Source: Methylocystis bryophila
GTDB taxonomy: Bacteria; Pseudomonadota; Alphaproteobacteria; Rhizobiales; Beijerinckiaceae
DNA: 64,000 nucleotides
Assembly (NCBI RefSeq): GCF_027925445.1
Contig: NZ_AP027149.1
Span: 1 to 64,000, forward strand
Direction: 5' to 3'
The notes below the pieces were generated by a model, which saw nothing but the letters and a program-made list of their open reading frames with translations, was not told the DNA's origin and searched no databases. Each line of letters starts with the position of its first letter. The first letter of the stretch is position 1. This document shows, one piece after another, positions 19,001 through 27,921 of this stretch. Made by a program: the position numbers and the translations under genes.

Positions 19001-22000
19001 CGTCGCGCCCGAGCCGACGGTGAAGGCGCTGGCCGGGGCGAACGCGCCGGCGGCGCCGGCGCGGAGCGTCCCCGCGCCGACGCTGGTCGCGCCTGTGTAG
19101 AGGCTCGCTCCGGAGAGCGTCAGCACCCCGGCGCCCTGCTTGGCGAAGCCGCCCGCGCCCGAAACACCGCCGCTCAGGGAGAGCGAAAAGGCCTGCGTGT
19201 CGATGGTGTTTGCGGCGCCGGCGTCCAGCACGAAATGATTGGCAAAGGCGAGGCCATTGTTGCCGACCTGAAATGCGCCGCCGTCGAGCGTTACCGAGCC
19301 GCTTCCAATAGAGCCGTTGGCAGCCGCCTGGAGAACGCCACTGGTGATCGTTGTCCCGCCCGTGTAGCTGTTGGCGGCGGTCAGGATGAGCGTTCCCGAA
19401 CCGAACTGCGACAGGGCGCCAGCTCCGCTGATGACGCCGCCGAAGGTCACGCTGTCGCTGCGGTAGAAGGCCAGCGTCCCATTGTTCGTCACATTGCCGG
19501 CAATCGAGCCCGTGGTTCCGCCATCGCCAATCTGCAGGGTTCCCGAGGAGATCGTCGTGCCGCCCGTATAACTGTTGGCGCCGGTCAGGGTGAACGTGCC
19601 GGCCCCGGTCTTGACGAGCCCGCCGGCGCCCGAAATCGCGCCGGAGAAGATGCTGCTTGTCCCATCGCCGCCGGTCGTCAAGGTGGCGGTCCCGAGAGTG
19701 ACAGCGCCGGGGCCCGCAAGAGAGCCGATGGTCTGGTTGAAACCATTGAGGTCGAGCGTCGCGCCCGTGCTGACGGTGAAGGCGCTGGTCGGGGCGAACA
19801 CGCCGGAGCCGCCGGCTCGAAGCGTCCCTGCACCGACGTCGGTCGCGCCCTGGTAGGCGCTCGCTCCATTGAGGATCAGCACGCCCCCGCCTTGCTTGGC
19901 GAAGCCGCCCGCGCCCGAAATGCCGCCGCTCAGGGAGAGCGAATAGGCCTGAGTGTCGATCGTGTTTGCAGCGCCGGCGTCCAGCACGAAATTATTGGCG
20001 AAGGCAAGGCCGTTGGTCCCCGCCTGGAACGCGCCGCCGTCGAGCGTTACCGGGCCGCTTCCAATGGAGCCGTTGGCAGCCGCCTGGAGAACGCCACTGT
20101 AGATCGTTGTTCCGCCCGTATAGGAGGAGTTGGAGCCGAGCAACGCTAGCGTTCCAGCGCCGATTTTCGCGAGCGCGCCGCCGCCGGAGAGGGAGCCACT
20201 GAAGGTCGCGCCGAGGCCGTTGGTGTCGATCGTTGACGTGCTGCCCGCCGTCAGCGTGGCGTTGACGCTGGTTGTGAGGGCGGCCTCGATGACCTTGATT
20301 GTTCCACCGCCGAGATTGAATTGATAAAGCGATTGTCCGTTGCCGTAGTTCGCCTTCAGGCCGTCGCCGCCGATTTCGAGAGCGCCCCCATTGAGACTAT
20401 AGACGCCCGTGCTGGCGCCATAACCTGAAAGGTAGAGCGTCGAGCCATTGTGGACGCGCAGGACGCCGCCGGTTTGCGTGATCGTCCCTTGCGATTGCAG
20501 CGCGCCGCCATTGAGGTTGCCGTAGCCAATGATGAGCCCGCCGCCGCCGCCGCTGTTGCCCGACAAATCGACGACGCCGCCGCCGCTGATATTGAGCGCG
20601 CCCGTGCTGCCCGAGTGGGAGCCGGTGTTGCGGCCGATGGTGTTGAGCCCGGCGGTGAGGTCAAGCTCGCCGCCGCTGATATTATAGACGCCGTTGCCGC
20701 TTTGGTTGCCGATGTTCAGCGCCGCGCAGTGCGTGATGTCGCCGCATTGGGCAATGAGCTGCACCGTGCCGCCTGTTTGAGTGACTGTTCCTGTGCCGCC
20801 GAAATCGCCAACTTGCAGCTGTGTTCCGAAGGTGATCGTGCCGCCCGAGACCAGAAGCGCGCCGACATTGGGCGTGCTCCCGACCACGCCCTCGCCCACG
20901 GCGAGATAGGTGACGGAGGTGTTTCCGCTCGTTTGCTTCATCGCGCCTTGAGCGATATAGGTTTCGCCCAATTGAATTGTGGCGTTATCGATGGTGAGAG
21001 TGCCTGACCCTGTCTTGAGAAAGGTCCCGTAGGGATTGGAGCCATAACCCTGATTGGTCATGCTGATCGTGCCGGAGAAGGCCGTGTTCGAATTGTCGCC
21101 GCCAGCCGTCAGATTTTTGGTTCCAACATTCACGAGGCCGCTGCCGGCCAGCGAACCGATAGTCTGGTTGAAACCGTTGAGATCGAGCGTCGCGCCGGAG
21201 GCGACCGTGAAGGCGCTGGCCGAAGAGAAGGCGCCGGCGGCGCCGGCCTGCAGCGTTCCCGCGCCGACGAGTGTCGCGCCCGAGTAAGTGTTGGCCCCGG
21301 AAAGCAAGAGCGTTCCCGCGCCCGCTTTGGTAAGCGCGCCACTGCCGGACAGGACGCCGCTGAAGGTCGCGCCGAGGCCGTTGGTATCGATCGTCGATGT
21401 ACTGCCCGCCGTCAGCGTGGCGTTGACGCTGGTTGTGAGGGCGGATCCGTAGACCTGGATCGTTCCGCCGCCGAGATTGAATTGATAGTGCGGCGCGCCC
21501 GCGCCGTAGCCCGCGAGAAGGCTATTGCCGCCGATCTGAAGCGTGCCGCCGTTGAGATTGTATATGCCGGTGCTGCTATTCAAGCCCGAGAGATTGAATG
21601 TCGAGTCATTGTGGATGCGCAATGTGCCGCCGGTTTGCGTAACCGTTCCGTGCGACTGCGCCGACGTCGATCCGCCATAACCGATAATGAGGCGCGCCGC
21701 ATTTCCGCCTGTGCCTGCGACATCGACGAGACCCCCGATGATGTCGAGCTCTCCAGTGCTGCCGGGATTGCTGCCGGTATTCCGCCCGACTGTGTTGAGA
21801 AGAGCCGAGAGATCGAGTTCGCCGCCGCTGATAGAGTATAAGCCGCTGCCGCCCTGGTTGCCGATGTTTACGGAATAGCCGGCATGCACCGTGCCTCCTT
21901 TCTGGGTGACTGTTCCCTGACCGCCGAAATCGCCCACCTGAAAAGCGCTGCCGGCGGCATTCGGGATGGTGAGAGTGCCGCCCGTAATGGAAAAAGCGCC

Positions 22001-23101
22001 TACATTTGAGGTCCCCGATCCTACGGCCAAATAGTTGACGGCGGTGGTTCCGCTCGTCAGCGCCAGTGCGCCCTTGGCGACGTAGGTGTCCCCCAGCGTG
22101 GCGTTGTCGATGGTCAGCGTGCCGGACCCTGCCTTTATAAATTCGCCGACCCCCGTGGTCGTGGTGACCGTCCCGGAGAAGGCGGTGCTCGAGTTATCAC
22201 CGCCTGCCAACAGATAGTTGGCTCCAACATTCACGAGGCCGCTGCCGGCCAGCGAACCGATAGAGATGATCTGGCCGACGCCGTTGAGATTGAGCGTCGC
22301 GCCGGAGGCGACCGTGAAGGCGCTGGCCGAGGAGAAGGCGCCGGCGGCGGCGCCCTGTAGTGTTCCGGCGCTGATAAGGGTCGCCCCTGTGTAGGTGTTG
22401 ACCCCGGAAAGCGTAAGCGTTCCCACACCCGCTTTGGTGAGCGCGCCGCCGCCGGACAGGACGCCGCTGAAGGTCGCGCCGAAGCCGTTGGTGTCGATTG
22501 TTGACGTGCTGCCGGCCGTCAGCGTGGCGTTGATATTGGTCGTGAGGGCGGATCCGAGGACCTGAATCGTCCCGCCGCCGAGATTGAATTGATAGGCGCC
22601 GGCCCCCGCCCCGATCGCATTCGCGCCGCCGATTTGCAGCGTGCCGCCATTAAGATTGTAGGTCCCCGAACCCCCGCCAAATTGGATTTGGCCGCCGGAC
22701 AGCGTCAAGAGGCCGCCTGTCTGGTTGACGACGCCCGTGGACCCCGCGTTTGCCGCAATGGTCAGTCCGGCTCCGAATGTCGTCCAGGAGCCATTGGCGC
22801 CCACGGTAACCGCGCCAGCGCCGGTGTCGCCAATCCGGGCGGAGTTGCTGGCCGCGCCATGGGAGAAGATCTGCGCCGTGCCGGCGTTGTCGATGACAAC
22901 GGGTGTGCTGGAGTTTGGCGCTCCGCCTGACCAGTTCGCAGGATTGAACCAGTCGCCCGTGCCGTCAATCCAAGTGACTGCCAAAGCTGGAGCCGGGAGC
23001 AACGCTGTAATTGCGAAGCCCGACAACGCCGAGGTCGACCTCAGCCACCGCCTTTGCGCCCGACGGATCAGCTCGATCCGAAAGTCGAACGAATGGGCCA
23101 T
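16076..23101 (-). CDS. Giant autotransporter (type Va) with PATR-type passenger repeats
   Basis: The 2341-aa product has a long signal sequence (to about residue 41, LLPAPALA), a passenger of roughly 2000 residues built of beta-helix repeats (variants of NSYTGGTTISSGTLQIGDGG, and GATLDLNGFNQTIGSLAG), and a C-terminal autotransporter beta-barrel (about 2070-2341: GVWANSFGGYSTL to GRAGFRWGF) ending in Phe as outer-membrane proteins do. The passenger is rich in Gly, Ser and Thr and nearly free of Cys. It is expected on the cell surface, probably in adhesion or aggregation. Internal repeats are unusually similar at DNA level: 18411-18610 and 19371-19570 are identical. The next gene downstream on the same strand is the AcoR-like regulator. 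Confidence 0.93.
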   Translation of the reverse strand: MAHSFDFRIELIRRAQRRWLRSTSALSGFAITALLPAPALAVTWIDGTGDWFNPANWSGGAPNSSTPVVIDNAGTAQIFSHGAASNSARIGDTGAGAVTVGANGSWTTFGAGLTIAANAGSTGVVNQTGGLLTLSGGQIQFGGGSGTYNLNGGTLQIGGANAIGAGAGAYQFNLGGGTIQVLGSALTTNINATLTAGSTSTIDTNGFGATFSGVLSGGGALTKAGVGTLTLSGVNTYTGATLISAGTLQGAAAGAFSSASAFTVASGATLNLNGVGQIISIGSLAGSGLVNVGANYLLAGGDNSSTAFSGTVTTTTGVGEFIKAGSGTLTIDNATLGDTYVAKGALALTSGTTAVNYLAVGSGTSNVGAFSITGGTLTIPNAAGSAFQVGDFGGQGTVTQKGGTVHAGYSVNIGNQGGSGLYSISGGELDLSALLNTVGRNTGSNPGSTGELDIIGGLVDVAGTGGNAARLIIGYGGSTSAQSHGTVTQTGGTLRIHNDSTFNLSGLNSSTGIYNLNGGTLQIGGNSLLAGYGAGAPHYQFNLGGGTIQVYGSALTTSVNATLTAGSTSTIDTNGLGATFSGVLSGSGALTKAGAGTLLLSGANTYSGATLVGAGTLQAGAAGAFSSASAFTVASGATLDLNGFNQTIGSLAGSGLVNVGTKNLTAGGDNSNTAFSGTISMTNQGYGSNPYGTFLKTGSGTLTIDNATIQLGETYIAQGAMKQTSGNTSVTYLAVGEGVVGSTPNVGALLVSGGTITFGTQLQVGDFGGTGTVTQTGGTVQLIAQCGDITHCAALNIGNQSGNGVYNISGGELDLTAGLNTIGRNTGSHSGSTGALNISGGGVVDLSGNSGGGGGLIIGYGNLNGGALQSQGTITQTGGVLRVHNGSTLYLSGYGASTGVYSLNGGALEIGGDGLKANYGNGQSLYQFNLGGGTIKVIEAALTTSVNATLTAGSTSTIDTNGLGATFSGSLSGGGALAKIGAGTLALLGSNSSYTGGTTIYSGVLQAAANGSIGSGPVTLDGGAFQAGTNGLAFANNFVLDAGAANTIDTQAYSLSLSGGISGAGGFAKQGGGVLILNGASAYQGATDVGAGTLRAGGSGVFAPTSAFTVSTGATLDLNGFNQTIGSLAGPGAVTLGTATLTTGGDGTSSIFSGAISGAGGLVKTGAGTFTLTGANSYTGGTTISSGTLQIGDGGTTGSIAGNVTNNGTLAFYRSDSVTFGGVISGAGALSQFGSGTLILTAANSYTGGTTITSGVLQAAANGSIGSGSVTLDGGAFQVGNNGLAFANHFVLDAGAANTIDTQAFSLSLSGGVSGAGGFAKQGAGVLTLSGASLYTGATSVGAGTLRAGAAGAFAPASAFTVGSGATLDLNGFNQTIGSLSGPGAVTLGAATLTTGGDGTSSLFSGAISGAGGLVKTGTGAFTLTGANSYTGGTTISSGILQIGNGGTTGSIAGDVTNNGTLAFHRSDSVTFGGVISGAGALSQLGSGTLILTAANSYTGGTTISSGTLQIGDGGTTGSIAGNVTNNGTLAFYRSDSVTFGGVISGAGALSQFGSGTLILTAANSFTGGVTLSGGTTAAPTTIGVSNSGALGSGALSLGKAASDVTTLLFNGNGLNIANAITLTGDPAFVVATGSTNTISGAIGGAGDIVADGGGTLILSGANSYTGGTTICGAARDSVCLTANATPSTPTTLQVGSSSALGTGPLTFDGGILQADGNFTIANAGALNASGGTIDANGNRFIYSGAIGNGDATNGQLTIKDSVGGGMVILTGNSSYTGPTSVNGGALVVDGSIASSSLTTVNAGAALAGTGSVGALTINGGGVFAPAAGTPGGSMTVGGNLSFNAGSSYLVTLNAMTSTAAHVQGSASLAGATVGAGYAPGSYLEKRYTILSATGGGIGGANQFAGLVSTSVPSGFHESLSYDSNDVYLNLTANLGALNGGAPFGLPGNQQHVANALNLYFNAGGALPPNFVNLFNLNASTLSSTLATLTGEASTATQQTSFGATNQFFDLIFDAAIADGDSGASSVRPMSYAEDAPVAAPKAIALVMPDVGKSAAPRPILIPRPVWGVWANSFGGYSTLSADPTGAGTHALTGSLFGLASGIEYRPLPGVTLGLALSGGGADWGLAQGLGGGHDDFMQASLYGLMRFGSAYVASAFAFGNHWMDTSRNASGYGLTARFQSQNYAGRIEAGLQNVALFGVSPYVAAQEQVFEMPGYSENDPMASGFALSYLGRSFTDARAEIGARFYQAIGVYGPAVLGLRGRAAYAHDWVSDPTLAAAFAILPGTGFGVEGARPGRNAAVVSLGPELRMPADTTLFAKFDGEFSDRGQTYFGRAGFRWGF
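18411..18610 (-). repeat. 200-bp exact repeat in the autotransporter gene, copy 1
   Basis: Identical base for base to 19371-19570, at an offset of 960 bp (320 codons). A third, diverged copy follows directly at about 18605-18815. Confidence 0.95.
19371..19570 (-). repeat. 200-bp exact repeat in the autotransporter gene, copy 2
   Basis: Identical to 18411-18610. The adjoining module 19573-19840 is a close but not identical match to 18817-19084, offset 756 bp, so several modules have been duplicated at different times. Confidence 0.95.
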
Positions 23102-23538
23102 GGAGCAGCTCCGATTCTACTCTAGCGTGACCGGGGGCGGCGGCCCCGGAATTTCGTGTCGCTCGACGTAAAGCGCGCTGCGCTCAGGCGCGGCGTCTCC
23201 GCGCAAGGAACCATTCAGCGCCAACGCGGCGAGGCCAGCTCAGGGGTCGGGTCGGGGACGGCAAGGGGACCGGATTCGAAACCGGTCACCCGCCCAACGC
23301 TGTCAGTAGCTGGACTTCCAAAATAGTAATAGGCGCGGCCGGCGACCGAACTGGAGTTCCGAATGAGTTTTTATTTCAGAGGCCTGCCTCTGTCTCGATC
23401 ATGCCCAAATTTATTCACAGATGAGAATATTTGCAACTCACGAAACGACTAATTTGGAATATTCTACTGAGGTGTTGCACATTTGCAACAGTGTTGCTCA
23501 TTAAATTATGATACTCCTGTGTTAAGCTATGATACTTT

Positions 23539-23572
23539 TGACATTGTCCCACAGCTGACATTGTCCCACAGC
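23539..23572. repeat. 17-bp perfect tandem repeat
   Basis: TGACATTGTCCCACAGC occurs twice without a gap (23539-23555, 23556-23572) in the AT-rich region upstream of the autotransporter. Confidence 0.9.
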
Positions 23573-23622
23573 GGGCGCCGGCGCCGGTCAGGGCCCAGCG
23601 CTCGATAGGCAAGAGGTCAAGA

Positions 23623-23648
23623 GCGTTTGAGCGAAATCGCTCAAACGC
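23623..23648 (-). terminator. Hairpin after the RND operon (also dispersed-repeat arm)
   Basis: GCGTTTGAGCG (23623-23633) pairs perfectly with CGCTCAAACGC (23638-23648) over a 4-nt loop, 10 nt past the RND gene stop. The same arm forms part of the dispersed repeats at 50872 and 63691, so a repeat copy may serve as terminator here. Confidence 0.6.
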
Positions 23649-23658
23649 ACATTGAGAT

Positions 23659-26600
23659 CTATGCGTCGACAAGCCTCGCCGCCTCGCTCGCCTCCTCCTT
23701 CGCGCTATGGGTCGCGCCGAGCGTCAGATAGACGGCGGGGAGAACGAACAGCGTGAACAGCGTGCCGATCGACAGGCCGGAGGCGATCACGAGACCCATG
23801 TTGAAACGCGACGCGGCGCCGGCGCCCGTCGCCGCAATGAGCGGCAGCACGCCAAGCACCATGGCCGCGGTGGTCATCAGAATGGGCCGCAGACGAATGG
23901 AGGTCGCCTCCAGGATCGCTTCGCGTTTGGATTTGCCCGAGCGCTGCAGCTCATTGGCGAATTCGACGATCAATATGCCATGCTTGCTGATCAATCCCAT
24001 CAGGGTCACGAGGCCGACCTGGGTGTAGATGTTGATGCTCGCTCCGCCGAAGCCCAGCATGATGAAGACGAGCGCGCCGGCAATCGACATGGGCACGGAA
24101 ACGAGGATGATCAGCGGGTCGCGGTAGCTTTCGAACAACGCGGCCAGCGCCAGAAAGATGATGATCAAGGCGAAGCCGAAAGTGGCCGCGAAGCCGCTCG
24201 ATTCCTGGATAAACTGCCGTGACGGCCCCGCATAGTCGATCGTATAGTTTGGAGGCAGCGTGCGCTGGGCGATCTCCTTCAACGTATCCAGAGCCTCGCC
24301 GGCGATGACGCCCGGCGCCGCGACGCCCGAAACGGTGACGGCGTTGGCCTGCTGGAAATGGTTGAGCGATTCGGGAACGACGGTCGTCTCCAATTTGGCC
24401 ACCGTCGACAAGGGCACAGAAGAGCCGTCCGCCGTCTTGATGTAGTAATTCAGGATTTGGTCGGCGTTCAGGCGAAAGCGCTGCGCAATTTGCGGAATGA
24501 CCTTGTAGGAGCGGCCGTCCAATCCGAAATATTGCGTGTAGCCGCCGCTCAAGGCGGTCGTGAGCGCGCCGCCGACGTCGATCATTCTCAAGCCGAGTTG
24601 CGCGCTCTTCTCCCGATCAATGACGAGCGACATCTGCGGCTGGTCGATTTTGAGATCGGTGTCGAGGAAGATGAACTTGCCGGTCCCGAGCGCCTGAGAC
24701 AGGAGATCGCGAGCGACCGAGTCCATTTTTTCGAAAGTGTCTGTGCTCTGCACGACGAATTGGATGGGCAGGCCCGTGGCGCCCGGCAGGGGCGGCTGTT
24801 GGAAGGCCACGATGCGCAGCCCCGCCACGGCGCCGAGCTCCTGCTGGATTATATGTTGCAGCTCCTCCGCTCCGACCTTGCGCGTCTCGGCGGGCGTGAG
24901 CACCATGCCGCTCAAGTTAAGCGCCGGCGAGTTGATCTGGAAAACGGTCTTCGTCTCCGGATGCTTGGCGAAGATTTTATAGGCTTGGTCGGCGTAGAAG
25001 AGCTTCTGCTGCAACGTCGCGTTCGGCGCCGGCGTCGATTGGGTGAGAACGAGGCCTTGGTCTTCGTCGGGCGCAAGCTCGCTCTTCGAGTTCGCATAGA
25101 GCCAATAGATGCTTACGAGCACCAACCCGCCGAAAGCGAGCGTGACCGGGACATAATTCAGCGAGGCGTCGAGCATCCGATGATAGCGTTCTCTGAGCGC
25201 GTCCATCGCGCCGTCGATGAAGGCGACGATCCGGGTCTCGATCGTTTCGCGTCCCCGCTCCGGCGGCTTGAGCACGAAGGCGCAGCTCACCGGCGAAAGC
25301 GTCAACGCAATGACGCCGGAGACCGTGACCGCGCCGGCGAGCGTGAAGGCGAATTCGACGAACAAGGCGCCGGTGAGCCCGCCCTGGAAGCCGATCGGCA
25401 CATAGACGGCGATGAGCACGACGGTCATCGCGATGATCGGCCCCGCGAGCTCGCGCGCCGCCTGCAGGGCGGCGTCGACGGGCGTCGCGCCCTCCGCCAG
25501 ATGACGATTGACGTTCTCGACGACGATGATCGCGTCGTCGACGACGAGGCCGATCGCAAGCACCAGCGCGAGCAGCGTCAGCAGATTGATGGAGAAGCCC
25601 AGCGCCAGCAGGATCGTGAGAGAGCCGACGAGAGAAAGGGGGATCGCGATGACCGGAATGACGACCGAGCGCCAGGAGCCGAGGAACGCGAAGACGACGG
25701 CGGTGACGATGAGAATCGCCTCGACGAGCGTGTGGATCACCTCGTCGATCGAGCTGTTCACGAAATCCGTGGAATCATAGACGATCTCGCTGACGAGCCC
25801 TTCCGGCAGGGCCTTGGCGATCTCGGGATAGGCGGCTTTGACGCCGGCGATGACATCGAGCAGATTGGCGGCGGGCGCGACCTGAACGCCGATGTAGACC
25901 GCCTGCTTGCCGTTGAAGGAGACCGAGGAGTCATAGTCGTCGGAGCCGAGGGTCACATTGGCGACGTCCCTGAGCTTCACATTGGCGCCGTTCGCCTGCT
26001 TGACGACGAGGTTGCGAAACTCCTCGAGCGAGTGCAACGACGTCGACGCGGAAAGATTCACCTGCACCATCTGGCCTTTGGTGGAGCCGAGGCCGGCGAT
26101 GTAGTCGTTGCCGGAAAGCGAGGCCGCGAGCTCGGTCGCCGTAAGGCCATAGGCGGCGAGCTTCGTCGGGTCGAGCCACGCCCTCAAAGCGAATGTCTTG
26201 CCGCCAATGAGCTCGGCCGTCTGCACGCCGGGCACGGATTGCAGGCGCGGCTGCACGACGCGGATGAGATAGTCGGTGACCTGGCTCGGCGAGAGCCGCT
26301 CACTGGCGAAGCCGATATACATGGCGTCGATCGTCTGCCCGATCTTCACGGTGATGACCGGCCGCTGCACGGCTGCGGGCAATTGGTTGAGGATCGAATC
26401 GACCTTGGTGCTGATCTCGGTCAGCGCCTTGCCGGAATCATAGTTGAGCCGCAAATAGGCGGTGATCGTGCTCGTGCCGATCTGACTGGTCGACGAGAGA
26501 TAGTCGATGCCATTCGCCTGCGCGATGGCGTTTTCGAGCGGCGTCGTCACGAAGCCCGCGACCGTCGCGGGATCGGCGCCGAAATATTGCGTCGTCACGG

Positions 26601-26736
26601 TGACGATGGCGTTTTGCGTGCGCGGATACTGCAAGACCGGCAGCGTGGCGAGCGATCTCAGACCCAGCACCAGGATCAGCAGGCTGACCACCGTGGCGAG
26701 AACGGGACGACGAACGAATATGTCGGTGAAACGCAT
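23659..26736 (-). CDS. RND efflux pump inner-membrane transporter (AcrB/MexF/OqxB family)
   Basis: The 1025-aa product is full length for the hydrophobe/amphiphile efflux family. It opens with FTDIFVRRPVLATVVSLLILVLG, has the TM4 proton-relay motif GLVVDDAIIVVENV, large periplasmic loops and the second membrane half ending RPILMTTAAMVLGVLPL...LFVLPAVYL. It exports drugs, solvents or metabolites using proton motive force as the trimeric inner-membrane part of a tripartite pump. It starts 15 nt after the adaptor gene, third in the operon. The substrate cannot be read from sequence. Confidence 0.95.
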   Translation of the reverse strand: MRFTDIFVRRPVLATVVSLLILVLGLRSLATLPVLQYPRTQNAIVTVTTQYFGADPATVAGFVTTPLENAIAQANGIDYLSSTSQIGTSTITAYLRLNYDSGKALTEISTKVDSILNQLPAAVQRPVITVKIGQTIDAMYIGFASERLSPSQVTDYLIRVVQPRLQSVPGVQTAELIGGKTFALRAWLDPTKLAAYGLTATELAASLSGNDYIAGLGSTKGQMVQVNLSASTSLHSLEEFRNLVVKQANGANVKLRDVANVTLGSDDYDSSVSFNGKQAVYIGVQVAPAANLLDVIAGVKAAYPEIAKALPEGLVSEIVYDSTDFVNSSIDEVIHTLVEAILIVTAVVFAFLGSWRSVVIPVIAIPLSLVGSLTILLALGFSINLLTLLALVLAIGLVVDDAIIVVENVNRHLAEGATPVDAALQAARELAGPIIAMTVVLIAVYVPIGFQGGLTGALFVEFAFTLAGAVTVSGVIALTLSPVSCAFVLKPPERGRETIETRIVAFIDGAMDALRERYHRMLDASLNYVPVTLAFGGLVLVSIYWLYANSKSELAPDEDQGLVLTQSTPAPNATLQQKLFYADQAYKIFAKHPETKTVFQINSPALNLSGMVLTPAETRKVGAEELQHIIQQELGAVAGLRIVAFQQPPLPGATGLPIQFVVQSTDTFEKMDSVARDLLSQALGTGKFIFLDTDLKIDQPQMSLVIDREKSAQLGLRMIDVGGALTTALSGGYTQYFGLDGRSYKVIPQIAQRFRLNADQILNYYIKTADGSSVPLSTVAKLETTVVPESLNHFQQANAVTVSGVAAPGVIAGEALDTLKEIAQRTLPPNYTIDYAGPSRQFIQESSGFAATFGFALIIIFLALAALFESYRDPLIILVSVPMSIAGALVFIMLGFGGASINIYTQVGLVTLMGLISKHGILIVEFANELQRSGKSKREAILEATSIRLRPILMTTAAMVLGVLPLIAATGAGAASRFNMGLVIASGLSIGTLFTLFVLPAVYLTLGATHSAKEEASEAARLVDA

Positions 26737-26751
26737 CGACTGGGTCTCCCT

Positions 26752-27921
26752 TCATTGATCCTGCGGCTTGGGATCGGCGTCAACGGGAGGCGAAGGGCTG
26801 TCGGCGATCTTCAGCGGCGCACCGTTCCTCAGCTTGATCTGACCCGCGGTGACGACCACGGCGCCCTCGGGAAGCCCTTCGAGCACCGACACCTCATCAC
26901 CGCGCTTCGCGCCGAGCCGAACGAAGCTCTGACGAGCGACGAGTCCTGTTCCTTGCTGCCCCTTTTCGTCGCTCTTCTGGGCGATGAAAACCGAATCTCC
27001 ATAAGGCGCGTAGACGATCGCGGTCTGCGGCAGCGTGATGAAGCGTTCCGGCTTGCCCGTCGCGACGTCGATTGAGGCGAACATGCCGGGCCGCAGCTTG
27101 CGTTTGGGATTGGCGAGACTCGCCCGCACCTGCACATTGCGGCTGGCTTGATCCACCTTGGCGTTGATGGCGGCGATCCTGCCTTCGAATTTTTCTCCCG
27201 GAAAGGCGTCGACGGTCGCCGTGATCGTCTGTCCGACGGCGACGCCGCTCAACGCCTGCTGAGGCAGCACGAAATCGAGATAGATCGGGTCGAGCGCCTG
27301 CAGCGTCACGATGACCGTGCCGGCGCCGATATATTGCCCGAGGTCGATGGTGCGGATGCCGAGCCGTCCGGCGAAAGGCGCGCGCAAGGTCTTTTGCGCA
27401 ACCACCGCCTCCTGCTGCGCGACCTCGGCGTTTGCGCTTCTAAGATTCGCGACATCCGTATCGACGGTCGCCTGGCTCACGCCGTGAATCTTCAATTGCG
27501 ACTGGTCGCGGCGTAGATTGATGGCGTTGAGCTCGGCGGTGGCTTTCAGGGATTCGAGCTTCGCGTTGTCGGTGTCCTTGCGCAGCTCCAGGAGCGGCTG
27601 ACCCGCGGCGACGTCCTCTCCGGATTGGAATTGGATTTTTTCGACGACGCCGGAGGCTTCCAGCGCGAGGTCGGCTCCGTTGACGGCGCGGAAAGCCCCG
27701 ATCGCCGTAAGCTTCGGCTTCCACTCCTGAAACGCCGCGGTGGTGACGGAAACCGTCTGCGGCGGATTGGCGAGCGATGCGAGCGCCTGCTTGATCATCA
27801 TCGAACGAAAGCCGACGAAGCCGTAAAGGCCGCCGAACACGACGGCGACGCAGGCCAGCATGATCATCATGGGCTTGAACGCGGGTCCGAGGCGGTTTTG
27901 CAAAGTCGCCTTAACGAGCAT
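26752..27921 (-). CDS. RND efflux periplasmic adaptor subunit (membrane fusion protein)
   Basis: The 389-aa product has an N-terminal membrane anchor (about residues 18-40), a split lipoyl domain (GVVEKIQFQSGEDVAAGQPLLELR and TLRAPFAGRLGIRTIDLGQYIGAG), an alpha-hairpin between them, and beta-barrel and membrane-proximal domains (RPGMFASIDVATGKPERFITLPQTAIVY). It links the inner-membrane pump to the outer-membrane channel. Its start lies inside the end of the outer-membrane gene (11-nt overlap), indicating translational coupling. Confidence 0.94.
   Translation of the reverse strand: MLVKATLQNRLGPAFKPMMIMLACVAVVFGGLYGFVGFRSMMIKQALASLANPPQTVSVTTAAFQEWKPKLTAIGAFRAVNGADLALEASGVVEKIQFQSGEDVAAGQPLLELRKDTDNAKLESLKATAELNAINLRRDQSQLKIHGVSQATVDTDVANLRSANAEVAQQEAVVAQKTLRAPFAGRLGIRTIDLGQYIGAGTVIVTLQALDPIYLDFVLPQQALSGVAVGQTITATVDAFPGEKFEGRIAAINAKVDQASRNVQVRASLANPKRKLRPGMFASIDVATGKPERFITLPQTAIVYAPYGDSVFIAQKSDEKGQQGTGLVARQSFVRLGAKRGDEVSVLEGLPEGAVVVTAGQIKLRNGAPLKIADSPSPPVDADPKPQDQ

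Larger units (their letters stand above)
23102..23658. other. Intergenic region with AT-rich segment and short repeats
   Basis: No gene is supported; an 85-aa minus ORF (23415-23672) lacks motifs. From about 23390 to 23575 the DNA is markedly AT-rich against the surroundings. It holds GTTGCA/TGCAAC (23474-23489), TATGATACT at 23507 and 23528, and a perfect 17-bp tandem TGACATTGTCCCACAGC at 23539-23572. It probably includes the autotransporter promoter. Confidence 0.5.

Noticed and set aside
23255..23305. tRNA-like ACCGG-TTCGAA-CCGGT arm
   Set aside because: It resembles a T-arm, but the loop is 8 nt and no acceptor, D or anticodon arms could be built on either strand.
23539..23572. CRISPR-like direct repeat
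   Set aside because: Only two copies of a 17-bp unit with no spacer and no cas genes nearby.
24358..27075. 905-aa plus-strand ORF opposite the RND transporter
   Set aside because: It is an antisense shadow of a well-supported RND gene, caused by high GC; its Asp/Arg-rich translation has no domain logic. The same applies to the long minus ORFs opposite the multicopper oxidase (1681-3276) and xoxF (10573-12777).
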